DNA of 64,000 nt. It comes from Nemertoderma westbladi (Eukaryota; Xenacoelomorpha; Nemertodermatida; Nemertodermatidae). The stretch is taken from contig JAUCBJ010005260.1 of NCBI GenBank assembly GCA_032718475.1, forward strand, positions 1-64,000, written 5' to 3'. The first letter of the stretch is position 1. Each line of letters starts with the position of its first letter. A program made the translations under genes and the position numbers. This document shows, one piece after another, positions 43,025-54,984 of this stretch. The notes under the pieces are model-generated. The model was not told where the DNA came from. It did not search any database and saw nothing but the letters and a program-made list of their open reading frames with translations.

Positions 43025-43178
43025 ACCCACCTGGGAAGTTGGTTTAGCTACAACAACAACTACAACCAGGCCAAGCATTGAAACAACAGCGGTTGACCAC
43101 ACCACAAAAAGCAGTTCAGTGGTTGCTATTCCGCTATTTTGGATGGTTTTGGTGTTGGTTTCATTAAGTGTAATTTAG
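43020..43178 (+). CDS. Host gene 3' part: Thr-rich stalk and hydrophobic C-terminal anchor
   Basis: Codon phase matches 10209-10789 exactly when BEL-1 and one target copy are taken out. It reads PTWEVGLA, then six threonines, a second Thr/Ser-rich stretch, and a 19-residue hydrophobic C-terminus (VVAIPLFWMVLVLVSLSVI) ending at TAG 43176-43178. The undisturbed protein would have about 244 residues. A hydrophobic tail that ends at the stop, after a Thr/Ser stalk, fits a GPI-anchor signal or a single membrane span. The intact frame implies that the insertion is recent or that the uninterrupted allele still exists. Confidence 0.65.
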   Translation, partial: PRPTWEVGLATTTTTTRPSIETTAVDHTTKSSSVVAIPLFWMVLVLVSLSVI

Positions 43179-44931
43179 ATAGAAAAATATTTATTGCACA
43201 ATGTGGAAAGTTTTAATCTACTTCAATATAATGTAATAGTTTGCGAAGTGACTATTTCTGAAATGATCTGTACCTCATAAAACTTTCCAAACATGAAAGT
43301 TAATTTAATAATGCTAGACAGGAGCAGAGGCATCTGTGTTACTGCAACTTGAATGTTTCGACCCTTCATTAAACTCGTTGGTGAAATACGTACTGTACAA
43401 TACATAACATTAAATACAATACAATACATAACAATACATACAATTAATACAATACAATACATAAAATGACTGAGAATAGTGAAAAATTTCTACATTTTCC
43501 CAAATGAAATAATTACATTGGAGAAAGTAGAACTTTGTCCTCTTATTTTTCCATCTACCTTTCAACCTTTGGAAATATAATAGGATTTTTATTGAACCAA
43601 AGTATATCAGTAACAAAATACAGAAATTCACCAAAGCAACAGAGTTCACGCAAAAACCAGTATTAAAAAGAACTGTCAGACATAGGCCAGAATGTCTAGG
43701 TAGCAGTAAATACCCCGTTACTGGGCAACCATGCAATACAATGATGCTTTTATTAGGCAGTTGGGCTGTTTATGTCATGATACCAGTACAGGTATCAGCA
43801 TTTGATAATACGATTGAGGTCTCCACTATAGCATGGTGGACTGGACGCCTCGAAGCAGAGCGGTTCCCACGAAGGCACATTAGGGAAAATTTCAACAGTG
43901 AGAAATTTAACTGCCTCCGTGTCCATGAAACGCAATTGGAATAGCGCATCCCGCGCTTGTCAGCTATTTTTAATGATAAACGTTTTACAAACTGCTGGGT
44001 TATTGGCACTATTCCCCTGAAGGCCAAGAAGATGATGAGTGTAAAAATGGATAGCTCTACTTCTCGGACACGCACCTCATACTTCAACTACTTCTTTCGT
44101 TCATGGTATGTTAGAATAAATTGATTTGATAAAAAAGATCTACTTTCAATCTCAATTTTCATATATTGTGACTTCTTCCTGTCACTTAATAAACCATGCA
44201 ATAATGAAGCAAAATGTCCGGTCTGATACACCAAGTGGGAATGGCGCTAGTGTACCTTCAACGAAGGCCGCTCTAGTATATCTGTTTATTTCCCCTTTCT
44301 CCATTCGATGTATTGATTTGCTCTATATTTCGCTTAGTCTAATACGGTATTTGATCATCTATTATATTTAACTAGTATACAGTACCGGGAGGGTGTGGCA
44401 ACACAGTATAACAAGCAAATGTCTGACTAATTAATTATGTAAGGACTCAAGTCTGGTGACTGTGTTTCTCTTTAGAGGAAACGTATTGTGACAAGTCTCA
44501 CATGTATTTGATGCAATTGTCCAGATTATCACTAATGCTCAGCTATAGTGACCTACCTGGTTGTGGCGCTTGTAAAACTTCCTTGATTCCGTAATATCGG
44601 TGATATATCAAGCAAATAACAATAACAAATTGAGTTTATCAGTAGAATATCAAATATAACGATAAATAACTTTAATTCAATTATTAACACTTTTACTTTA
44701 GACCTTAGGCCTGTAATAATCACCAGTCATTTAAACCTGACCAGAGATCAATGCCTCTGCATGGGCAATGTGACTTCTTCTGTCCAACAATAACAAAAGA
44801 AGAGTGAGTAAACCATAGAACTAATCGTACTTATATATCAGCTTATCAGTAAGGAGCATAGCCAATAAGGCAATAATACAAGTTGGATATGCAGATAATG
44901 GCACTAGATGGCGTCAAACCTTTGATAATGC
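43179..44931. other. Host 3' flank, no gene recognised
   Basis: It holds an (ATACA)n-type microsatellite at about 43395-43462. Short ORFs on both strands around 43741-44090 have no recognisable motif. It probably includes the 3' untranslated part of the interrupted host gene, but no clear poly(A) signal was found. Confidence 0.45.
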
Positions 44932-45615
44932 TTAAATCGATTGAAAGATAACCGATATTATAACGCAACCAACTTTATCAATAAGAATGGTGTAAAAAAT
45001 AAAAATGGTCAACTCCGTTTTAGAGGCTCTCTTTAAGATTTGATACTCAGAAGATTCCGGGTTCCTGATCACAGCAGCGTTGTTTGAGGCCAAGAGGCCC
45101 AGCTTTTGGTGTAGCTCCTCCAAAACCTTGGTGGCTTGCACAGATTCACCCTGCAACTCCTGCAAATGTCGTCGCTGCATAATCCGTGATTGCTTGTTGT
45201 TGGTGGCTTCGTCATGCAGTTGCTTTAAATGCTGCTGTATTTGTTGCCACTGCTGTAGCTGCTTTTCTAATGCACGCTGATTTTGTTCGCTCACTATCTC
45301 TCATTGTTTATTTAATCGATTTAATTCAAAATCAATATTATTTAATTGTTTCATTTTATTATTTACTGCCTCCTGCTTGGCTTGCAGATTTAATAAAGAT
45401 TCATTCAATCTCTCCCTATAAAGGGAATCCTCATTCGCCCGGGCGACTTTGTCTATCACCCTGGTGGGCCTGCTATCCCTCACCGACTCAACCAAGCTGA
45501 TGGACACAACCAGCCTGGAGGCAGCATAATGTCCTTCACGGGAGTCAATGATTTGGGACAGGCTTGGACCCAGGGTATGAGTGTTCAATGGGTGGGCATA
45601 GGCTGTGCTGGACAT
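44932..45615 (-). pseudogene. Coiled-coil ORF with one internal TGA, probably more BEL-4b Gag
   Basis: Frames 45615-45301 and 45294-44932 are the same frame, separated by one TGA (45301-45303). The product is a Gln/Glu-rich coiled coil (ERLNESLLNLQAKQEAVNN, then LEKQLQQWQQIQQHLKQL). It lies downstream of BEL-4b Gag on the same strand, where BEL-1 Gag has its second coiled coil, so it may be the next part of that Gag. No conserved motif proves it. Confidence 0.45.
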
Positions 45616-45715
45616 TCTATCGGCCAGTATTGGGATTGGTCACGCCTGTTTAGGGCGTACTGTAAGCGTAACTATTCTATATACTATAGAAGTTTTAGGA
45701 TGTAAACAATCTGCC

Positions 45716-47538
45716 TGATTACTTTCTACAGTAGTTGTCGAAATACCAATGGGTGTTGGTTTGGGTCACCATAGCCACAGATGTTACATTCGGCTTAGAG
45801 GGATTTATTAATATACGGGGAACAATATTTGAAGCCGTAAGAGCGGTGTTTATTGTTCTGAAAACATCACTATCAGAGTCAGTTCTAAGATCTTTAGTGT
45901 TTTTAACGGGATTAGCATGATGTTGAGGCGGCAGTTCTGGTAGACGATGACGTTCAGCCCGTTCCAAATGTCTTCCGCTTCTAGAGGTTCGAGATTTAAC
46001 CGACGATTTATCGAACTCATCGGAGGATGTATAGCAACTAACTTCCTTGGTCTACCCTTGGGTACTTGGTCTACCCTACTTCCTTGGGCTACGGTTCTCT
46101 TCCAACTGGGAATCTGACTGTTGTTTTTCCAGCGATTTCATCTCCTCCACTATATTATCTTGCTGCTTTTAATCTGCATTCTCTTTTGCTGAGCCTGAAA
46201 CTGGATTTCACATTCCTCTGCTTCCAGGTTCTGTTCAAGTTGATGTTCCTCCGCTTCCAGTTTATGATTATGTTCCTCCGCTTCCGCTTCCTGTTTGCAT
46301 TTTTGTTCCTCTGCTTCTGCTTCCCATTTGCGTTTTTGTTTCTCTGCTTCCAGTTTGTGTTTGTGTTCCTCAGCTTCATGTTCGCGTTGCAAGCGTCCGT
46401 CCTCTCCCTGGTCTTGTAATTGTTTCAATTTATTTTTATTTTTCTCTAGATCCCGATCCATCAATAATCTCCAGTGATGTTCCATCTCCCGTTAGATATC
46501 GATATCCTTTAGGAGCCTTATAGTCTTGGGGCTGGATGGAGGGTGGCCACGAAGTCTTCTTATTAGTTCTTCTTCACCTACTTGTTTTATATTAACAATA
46601 TAGTTATATACAATAGTTATTGGTTTTATATAACCTCCGAGGTGTTTACAGATTGCGTTTTCTTGTACCTTTTGAGTCTCGGGTTCAGTCTGTGTGTACC
46701 CTTCGACATCTCGGGTATCGATTAGGGATGGATGGACGGAATCCAGAACCTCAGGGTGAGGGGGTTTGCCTTAGAAGGAGTGGCAGGCGCGTGCCTATTG
46801 AGCTAATTTTATTATGTTGTTGTTAGCTGCAGTTTCTATTACTGCGGCTCCATTCCTGATGGCAGACTGATGGAAAGGCTGATAGAATTTTCCTGATGCG
46901 GATTATTCTCTCATTTATGTCGTAAAAGAGAGACGGAAGATGATCCCCTCAGGGTCTTCCCCACCTTACTAAGGTCGGTGGGATCGGCCTGTACCTTTAA
47001 TGCTCTCAATTCATCAGGGGTGGCAGAATGCAAGGGGAAAAACTTATCCAAAGATGAATTAGTTGTAGTATCGCAATACTGATTGTTGCATTTCTGGGAC
47101 TGACATGGACAGTATTTGGACCTTAGTCCCTTTCTCAGAGGCCCAGTATTGGTCAATGACCTTTAGCAGGCTGATTAATAAACCTGGGGAAGGGGCCATG
47201 AGTGGGTCCATTCCCGGTGGCAGGCTTAAACCTGTGGCTGTATCGACTTCCGTCCGGTTTAAGTCGGAGGTCGCAGCCACTTGCGGTCGGTCAGATTGTA
47301 ATTCGAGGCCAGTAGTGGGTTGGTTTGTTCTGGTGACTGTGGGTGGTTGATTTAATTTTGACGGCATAATGGGGTTTCCTGCTTGATTCGAACTGGAATA
47401 TTCGGGCTCGGGTAATTCTCTAGTCGGAGATTTGTCTGGGTCGGAATGAGCTGGTATCGCAGTCACGTCAAGGTTAGAGGTGCAATCGCTGTGGGAATTG
47501 TCTGAGGCGCTCTTGTTGATATTTGAACGATAAGACAT
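45716..47538 (-). pseudogene. BEL-4b Gag fragment, broken
   Basis: Second copy of the fragment at 5215-7077, same strand. It begins MSYRSNINKSASDNSHSDC at 47538 with an intact N-terminus (159 codons to 47059), then is broken by an insertion near 47060, a 70-base loss near 46945 and further shifts. The coiled coil (46485-46150) has one more AEAEEQK unit than copy a. Near 46590-46625 it has about 40 extra bases not in copy a. The C-terminal block (45967-45719) is shared. Confidence 0.75.
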
Positions 47539-48126
47539 TTAGTTAGATTTAATTTTGGAGAAATTTATTTTATATTAACCCTTTAAATAATTAGGCCTCC
47601 TTATGTTATGTTTATTATTGTTGTTTATTATAACAATATTAAGATGTTAGAAATAATTATTACGATGTCCAAATAAATAGCACGGAATTAAATTAAATTG
47701 ATTCGGTCTACAATTTAATTACCAGTAAGCGATTAGTAAAAAGCCGGTAATTTATTTGTAAGAATATTCCATGATAAATATTCAAATTCACCACTTCACC
47801 ACTTGGAGGATACTATTCCGCTCTTATCACTACATGCAATACTACTTACCAATAGAGTAATGAATTACCTCTTATTGGGTTCTATGTAAGCTGTACAATG
47901 TTTTCCTATGGAGGGTAATACAGCCTACCTGATTGCAGCAGCCAACTGAGTGGGGGTAATAAGCCTAAGCTGTAGTCAATGGTTACACAGAGGTAGGACA
48001 AGACATGTGACACAATATTGCTTGCAGAGACGACAAATAATTCCTCTCAAGAAATATATTGGTTTTGTAATATTACGCTGTCAGAGGTCCAAGTTGTAAA
48101 TAATGGATCTGAGGGTGAATACTACT
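47539..48126 (-). other. BEL-4b upstream sequence
   Basis: Non-coding and matches 7078-7790 except for a loss of about 127 bases. Homology stops at 48126, where LINE sequence begins. Confidence 0.5.
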
Positions 48127-50520
48127 GGTATTTGCAACGAGAGCTGACTCGGCAAAAAAGCACCCCCGAACCCCCCACTATGGATTACATTAGTAATGCG
48201 GAGGTCCGGCCACTAGAGGCCAGTGGAATTACCGGACACAATCGGCCTCACAGGCGTCAGTTATCTCCTGACCGGCTGCTTGTCTCACCCCCTACTGGAG
48301 AGAGAGAAGCCAACAATTCTTTGAGTCCCTTTCCTGATGACCTTTCTGGCCCAAACCCCAGGTCACCAGGGAGGCCAGATTGTGAGGGGGAGAGGGATTC
48401 TGGAGTTTGGGGCTACTCTCATGTTCCACCCCGACCAACAAAGCCATTGGTGAATCTGAGGCAAGTCACTAGACTAGCCTCAGTAAACACCCTAACACTC
48501 GGGTCCCCAATGCGACAAGGTGAGCTGACTACCTTGGCAGATAAGCTTTCACTTAGCGCAGTGGGTGTTCAAGAGCACACTGGATGCAGACTGGACAGAC
48601 TGATGAGGTTCTGATTAAGGACATGGGGGGCGGTTGGCGACTCGTCATCGCGTCAGCAGATGATAGTGGCAATGGTGGTATTGGTCTAATTGATGAATCC
48701 AACTGCACATGCAGCATTGGACAAAATAGACCAAATCTCTAACTGCATCATCCGTTGCCACTTCTCATGTTCTAGAAGACTGGCTAAGAAGTTTCCTAAG
48801 GTTGTTCTGATTGTGTGCTACTCTCCAACTAGTGTTGCCCCTGTAGAGGAGGTGGAAAATTTCTACCACAATCTACAAGCAGCTACTGATGAAGTGGATC
48901 AGCATGCATTCTTAACATTCCTGGGAAACTTTAATTCAAGTCTGCATCAATCACCTACATCGCCCTGGGTCTATAGCAATAGTGTCAACCGAAATTCCGT
49001 CCATCTTCAGGATTTTATCTCTGGAAATTGATTGTTTTCGGCTGGAACCCAGTTCAAGAAGCAAACTGGAAAGCTATGGACTCATAGTGGACCCAGTGGT
49101 CACAAGTCCCAGATAGACCATATTCTGTTTCGTAGGAAGTACAGGAGCTCTATACAAGACTGTAATGAATTTACACTTCGACCCTTCTCCAGTGATCACC
49201 GCCTTATTGTGGCCAAGGTAAGACTTAGTCTGCGTGCTAGCAGAACAACGAAATCTGCCTTGCCGCAGCATGACTGGTCCTCTCTGTTGCAACAGCCAAG
49301 TGTGAAATCCAGCTTCACACTACAGCTGAGCAACAGGTATGAGGTTCTTGCCTCTGAGGTGGCAGATCACTGTGAGGGCTATACTGCCTTCACAGAAGCA
49401 GTTAAGTCAGCAGCTGCAGAAACAGTTCCTGTATACCCTCGAAACAGGAAAAGGACCCCCTGGACTGACAACAAAATCCAGAAGTGCCGAAATGACCTAT
49501 ATAAGGCGCAGAAAGAGTCCCAACTCAAACAGACTACAGCGGCCAAGAATGCAGTTAAGGCTGCATCTAGGTCCCTGAACAGGCAGTACTCTGTTAATCT
49601 ACAGGAGCTAATAAACCAACAGGTTGATGCCATCAATGATGCTGACGACAGCAGGCAATCATCCCAGGCATGGAAATCGATCAACTTGCTTACTGGGCGG
49701 AAAAGCCAACCAACCACCAAGGTTAAGGCTGAATCACCAGCCGATCGCCTCAATGGTTGGAAGGCCCACTTTGAAAAGCTCCTCAATAATGACAGAGTAT
49801 TGCCTGATAACTTTATAGAAGTAAAAGTGTCTGAGTCTGTACTCCCAGATATTCCCATTGGCGATATCTCCTTTGCAGAAGTGAAGGCTGCTGCAAAGAG
49901 CATTAAGACCAATCGTGCCAGTGGAGTAAATGGTGTTCCCCCTGAGGTCTTTAAAATACCTGAGTGTTTAAAGCTCATCTATCCCATCATAGTAGACATG
50001 TACCGTACAACAAGAGTCCCACAAGAAATGAAAACAAATAAGTTGGTGCCAGTTCCCAAGAAGGGCAACCTAACACTCTATGGTTCTTTTCGGGAAATCT
50101 CATTGATCTCGATTTCTGCAAAGCTATACAATAGAATTCTATTAAATCGCATCAGGGATCCCATTGAGAGACTGCTCCGTGGAAATCAGAATGGGTTCCG
50201 TAAAGGTCGTGGGACCATGGAGCCCATTTTGGCACTTAGAAGGATAATTGAAGAGTTATCAAAAAAGAAAGACAGGCATCTGGCTGTTATCTTTGTTGAC
50301 TTCTTCAAGGCCTTTGATTCAGTCTCTCGCTCACGTATGTTCAGCATACTTTCATTATATGGGATTCCTGATGAAATTATTGCAGCAATCAGATCAGTAT
50401 ACGATGGAGTACTGTCAGAATCACTGGCTCCTCAGCTCATTAGAACATGCTGCTTCTAGTGTTGGTCTTTTTATTAACTCCAGCGCCAGAGTGGAAGTGT
50501 ATCTGAGGCGGTATAAAACG
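48127..50520 (+). pseudogene. LINE (APE-type non-LTR) ORF with deleted catalytic RT core
   Basis: Frames in order: 48127-48614 (Pro/Ser-rich lead, then VNTLTLGSPMRQGELTTL and VGVQEH of the AP endonuclease), a GGWRLVIASADDSGNGGIGL block, 48690-49031 (endonuclease middle, with GNFNSS where GDFNA is usual) and 49032-50459 (475 aa). The last has SQIDHILFRR and the catalytic SSDHR of the endonuclease, a spacer, then RT blocks KTNRASGVNGVPPEVF, LVPVPKKGNL, NGFRKGRGTMEPI and VDFFKAFDS. The frame then jumps into EHAASSVGLFINSS, a block normally found after the YADD box, so the catalytic centre is deleted near 50420-50450. Several stops make it inactive. The clade (RTE- or I-like) is not settled. Confidence 0.75.
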
Positions 50521-51381
50521 ATATATATATAGTTCTGTTACATAGGCTTACTATATACTGATATATATGATTCAAGCAAGGGCATATCAGTTCACAACAC
50601 AACGATAAGAATATATAGATATATATGTATATATATAACACAAAGCAGGTAAAGTGTACCGGTACGTCAGTATATAGGTAGGGCAATGTATTGGCGGACG
50701 CCCGGCCAGGTAGGTAGGCTGGGTAGGCAGGTAATGAATACGTAGCGATACCGGTTGGTAGATACTGGCTAGATACTGGTACTACACGGCCAGGTAGATA
50801 GGCCGGGTTGCCGGGGAGACTGTCAGCGCGAGGTACGGTATCTGTACCTGACAGCCCGACGAGTACCGGCACTACTGTACTGCTGGAAGTGCAGACAGGC
50901 AGATAGCTGGACAGAATGGAGTCGGATACAGAGTCCTTTATCTCTAAGCCAGAATGAATAAGCATCCCGACTACTGACCGGTTCATCCTTCACCCCATAT
51001 ATCCACAGGCCATGCTAGACACCCATAGGGGGTCTGTCGCAATCTCTTTCTTTCCCTTTATAGTCTGTAAATGTATCACCATACGCATTCTACGAAATGG
51101 ATATTATATCTATTATATCAATCTTTCAGTTTTCAAGGTGAGATACAATATATAACAAACAAAACGACAGTCTGTAAATGTATCACCATACGCATTCTAC
51201 AAAATGGATATTATATCTATTATATCAATCTTTCAGTTTCCAAGGTGAGACACAATAATATAAAAAACAAACGTTGACTATACGGCCGGCTTCATGCAGA
51301 GAGTTATATACTTCGCGTGTTAGTTTAGAAAGATACAAAAGGGCCTTCAGGTACACAATTAACCGCTGGTGCATTAGTGTC
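50521..51381. repeat. Low-complexity stretch with a 107-bp tandem duplication
   Basis: TA-rich steps at 50520-50640, GGTAGGTAGGC/CCGG-rich repeats at 50690-50860, and a 107-bp unit (AGTCTGTAAATGTATCACC...) at about 51063-51169 repeated at 51170-51266. No gene. Confidence 0.6.
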
Positions 51382-53960
51382 CTAGTAGCCATAATAATCC
51401 GGTGGTTTACGCTGTCGCTGGGGTCGAGTCACAGCCTCTGGTGTATTTGGCAGATCTGCCTGTTTACTTGGGCTGATTAACAGAGGATCACCATAATTAC
51501 GAATGGGCACTGTGGGTTCTGGTACTGGCTCATCAACATGGGTCATGTTCTGGGTTGGTGACTTGGAAGGTGGAACCTCTACAGTGATGCCTGGACTGAG
51601 TTCAACCTCATCATCGGATGAATGTGTAGCATGGTTATAGGCATGCTCGTGTGGGACACGATGTGGGACAAGGACGCACTCCGTAAGTGGCACGCGGTAG
51701 GCTTGTGCCCATAATTGAGAACCAGTAAACTTTCGCACACTAAGCCAATCAATGTCTGCGGTAGACACGATATAACATGGGCGAGTATGTAGGTTAGGAG
51801 GGTCTCTGTACAAATATACAAGGTCACCAACAGAAATTGGTGGAGATTGATTTGGTTTCTTAGGACGAGGCACCTTAGATTGTGCACTGGACAAGTGGTT
51901 TGCCAAGCGTGACTGGTGTTGATTGGCGATTAACTGGCTGTCGACAATCGGAAGTTGCTCACCAGTGTATTGGTCTCATTGATGGAACATTTCACGTGCA
52001 GATATGCCAGGAGACCTGATACGGGCATTTAAACGGGATACAGCTAGGGCGATAGACACGGCTGAATAGGGTCCACCGGATGGGTGGAGCTTTACAAGTT
52101 CTTCTTCTAACTCACGGATGGCATGCTCAGCCACTGGGTTTTTATTGATGTTTTTCGGTCTCCCTAATTCAATGCGTAAATTATGGGATGTGAGTACATT
52201 TTCGTTTACATGGGCTCTAAATCCTGGTGCTGGATCAGTCCGAATAATCGTATGTGGGGCAGCTAAAGGACATAACCCGACACATAAAGCAAGGAGAGCA
52301 TTGCGTATTGTAGTGTGACGTTCGTCGGGTATAATAGATGCTGTCGTATAGGATGAAATAGTTTCTTGTACAATTAGTATCAATTGGCGGTGACGCTTGA
52401 TAATGTCAGCAGCGAGAGAGATGCCTATGACAGCAGGAGGATCCTCAGATGTCTGTGGCAAAATACGAGGTGGGGCCGATTGAAGGGCAGTTCATTGGGT
52501 ACAGCCAGTGGTAGTTGCCTCTATGGCACGGTCCATGTCAAGGGCGTGGAAATAACGCATTACTGACAGTCGGAGTTGTGACTTAGATGGGTGTCCTAAC
52601 TCAAGGTGCAAAGACATGATTAGGCCGGCTAAAGCATGACGTGGGACAATAATGAGTTCCCGGGGGGCAGAGAAGTCAATGGAGCGGCGAACAACAAGTA
52701 AGCCATCAGAAGCAATAGTTGCACAACCCAAATAGCGCTTAATATCGTGGATTGTCGTCTCTTTCTTGGATGGACGGGTTCCCTGTGACAGGTGCGCCTT
52801 TGTACGGCGGAGGTTGGTGCACTCCTGTTGCATGAGCAACCATGTAGAACGAGTTGTATATAATGGTCGTGGATTCTGTTTCTCGGTTGGGGTATCAGTC
52901 GACATTATTGCACGTACAACAGGTTCATTAGACAAATCAACAACAAAGTTGCAAATCTGGCAGCAACAGTCAGTGCAAGTAGGCGCATTTCGGCTCTGGA
53001 AATCGGCAGGTAAGTTGCGGGAACCTGTAATATGGACAACGGTGAGATGGTGCTGACTGAGGGTAGACAAGAATGTCGTGAGACGAGGGCTAGCAGAGTA
53101 GGCTCCACGAACCAACTTGGCATATGCCTCCACACACGGCTTACTATCCGTTACCACATGTGATAATGTTAAAGACTGGGTCAGGTAAGGTGCAAAGTGG
53201 TGAACAGAGGATGCAATGACGAGTGCCTCTAACTCACATGGAAGCCAGATATGCTGGTGGACTCATAGTTTGGCTGAATAAAACCCACCCAGAAGAAGAC
53301 GCGAGCCACGGCGAGCATATAATACTGCTCCAAGACCGTCAGTGCTAGATGCTGCGTCGGTCACGATAAAGATTTCGTCACTGGGATGAGGGATGGTGAT
53401 GGTGCGGCAATTTTTCAATGATGCCTGGGCACATCGAAAGGCTGCAGACGTGGATTCAGTCCATGCCACAGGGTCAAGTGGTTGGCCATAAACGAGTTCG
53501 TCAAGTGGAACGATGAGTGCAGAACATCGAGGGAGTACCTTGGAAAGAACCTTATATGAGCCTATGAAGGATCGTAATGAGCGGATGTTGTCAGGTGCTT
53601 CACATGTCGCAAGGGTTGAAACTATGTGAGGGGATGCAGAGAGTGCTCCTTGGGTCCAACACCAACCAAGTATGGTTGTAGAGTTGGGACAAATGACGGT
53701 TTTATGAGGTGCTAGACGGAGGTTACATCGATCCAGGGCAGCGAGCATGGCAGCGAAGTTTACTGCTAATTCAGCAACTGACTCTCCCCCACAGTAGATG
53801 TCATCTGCGATTTTGGTAATGACCCCTTCCTTCAAGAGATCACTAAAAACTCGGCACTTCTAATGCGGTCTCAGACCCCGGCATGCCCATGGCACATCGG
53901 TTGTATAAGTAGTATAAGAAGCTATGACACTGCGCCATGGTCACCCGTAGCCCATCATTA
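51382..53960 (-). pseudogene. Ty3/gypsy pol remnant (RT end, RNase H, integrase)
   Basis: In minus-strand order: RCAMGMPGSETALE (RT) near 53870-53910, a one-base shift near 53862, then IADDIYCGG (catalytic box, usually VDD), the RT connection and RNase H (FIVTDAASSTDGLGAVLY) in 53835-53263; RNase H end and LPADFQSRNAP, zinc finger and H2C2 region (HLELGHPSKSQLR) in 53157-52492; integrase core with NPVAEHAIRELEEEL in 52461-51976; chromodomain-less tail 51906-51382. All four pieces from 53835 down lie in one frame, separated only by three TGA codons. No gag or LTR was recognised. Confidence 0.8.
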
Positions 53961-54600
53961 CCATCCATTTCTACTCCTTCCTCCAATCAGAAGCCACCAT
54001 TTCAACCATTAGCTGTGGTCATTATTATTTCAACCAATCAGATGTCAGCATTTCATCCGTAATCATGGTAACTTCTCAAGTTCCCGCTTATTCCGCTAGA
54101 GGCGTTATTAGCCACCCATCGCTACTCCTTCCTCCAATCACCAACCTTTATTTTACAGGTGTTCGGGTGTCTACACTTAGCATCAGGTAACTTCTACTAT
54201 TTTTCAAATCGCTATTTTTCACCAACCATTGCATAATCATCTTCACATAGCCTAACCTCACGATGCAAGGCTAGCCCCCAACCTATCGCTACTCCTTCCT
54301 CCAATCACCAACCTTTATTTTACAGGTGATCGGGTGTCTACACTTAGCATCAGGTAACTTCTACTATTTTTCAAATCGCAATTTTTCACCAACCTTTATT
54401 TTACAGACGCTAGAGGTGTCTACAGGTAACTTCTACTATTTTTCACCAGTAACTAAATTTAATTTTGCAATTTTTCAGATAACAAAATATTCAACAGGGT
54501 TCGAACTCGGGACCATTATAACTCCCCACATTTCTCCACTCACTCTCCCATCCAACCACAAGAGAAAAAGGCGATAAATATCCGAGTTATACCATACCCA
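53961..54600. repeat. Local repeats built on CTACTCCTTCCTCCAATCA, with a tRNA-like end
   Basis: The phrase occurs at about 53979, 54119 and 54287. The last two head copies of a 168-base unit (CCAACCTTTATTTTACAGGTG...CAGGTAACTTCTACTATTTTTC). A minus-strand B-box, GAGTTCGAACCCTG, is near 54495-54508 with a weak A-box-like GGTTGGATGGGAGAGTG upstream, so the block may be a tRNA-derived SINE tail. Confidence 0.45.
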
Positions 54601-54904
54601 ATTCATCAACACTGGTAGCTGATGTTTATAAATAGCTTCTAGTTCCTTATCATAATTACTATAGCATAGAATACATTAATTCGACTATTAATAATAATCG
54701 ATTTCTTTTATCGATGTGACTGCTCGGACAACTAAGTTGAATAAGTTAGAATGACAGGGCTAGCATTGATCACGTTGCATCTGTTACATGTTACTGCTAT
54801 TTCACTCTCTAACTCACGCTAATGTAATAAATTTAGCTGTACACGTTGCATCTGTTACACGAAGCTACTATATTCCTCACTGTAAGTCACTATGTTGTAT
54901 TAAA

Positions 54905-54920
54905 GCAACCATATAAACAG
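54905..54920 (+). promoter_or_regulatory. TATA box before the 347-aa gene
   Basis: CCATATAAACAG about 70 bases before the ATG at 54985. Confidence 0.4.
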
Positions 54921-54984
54921 AAGTTTTATATTTTAATAATCATTTATTTAGTTTTTATTTTTCAAAATAGTTGTCATTCTAATT

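Noticed and set aside
43741-44087. Short ORFs on both strands after the host gene
   Set aside because: They overlap each other on opposite strands and show no motif, start context or homology that I can see.
48018-48126. Start of the LINE ORF at the Met near 48018
   Set aside because: This part is homologous to the BEL-4a leader, so the Met is not the LINE start.
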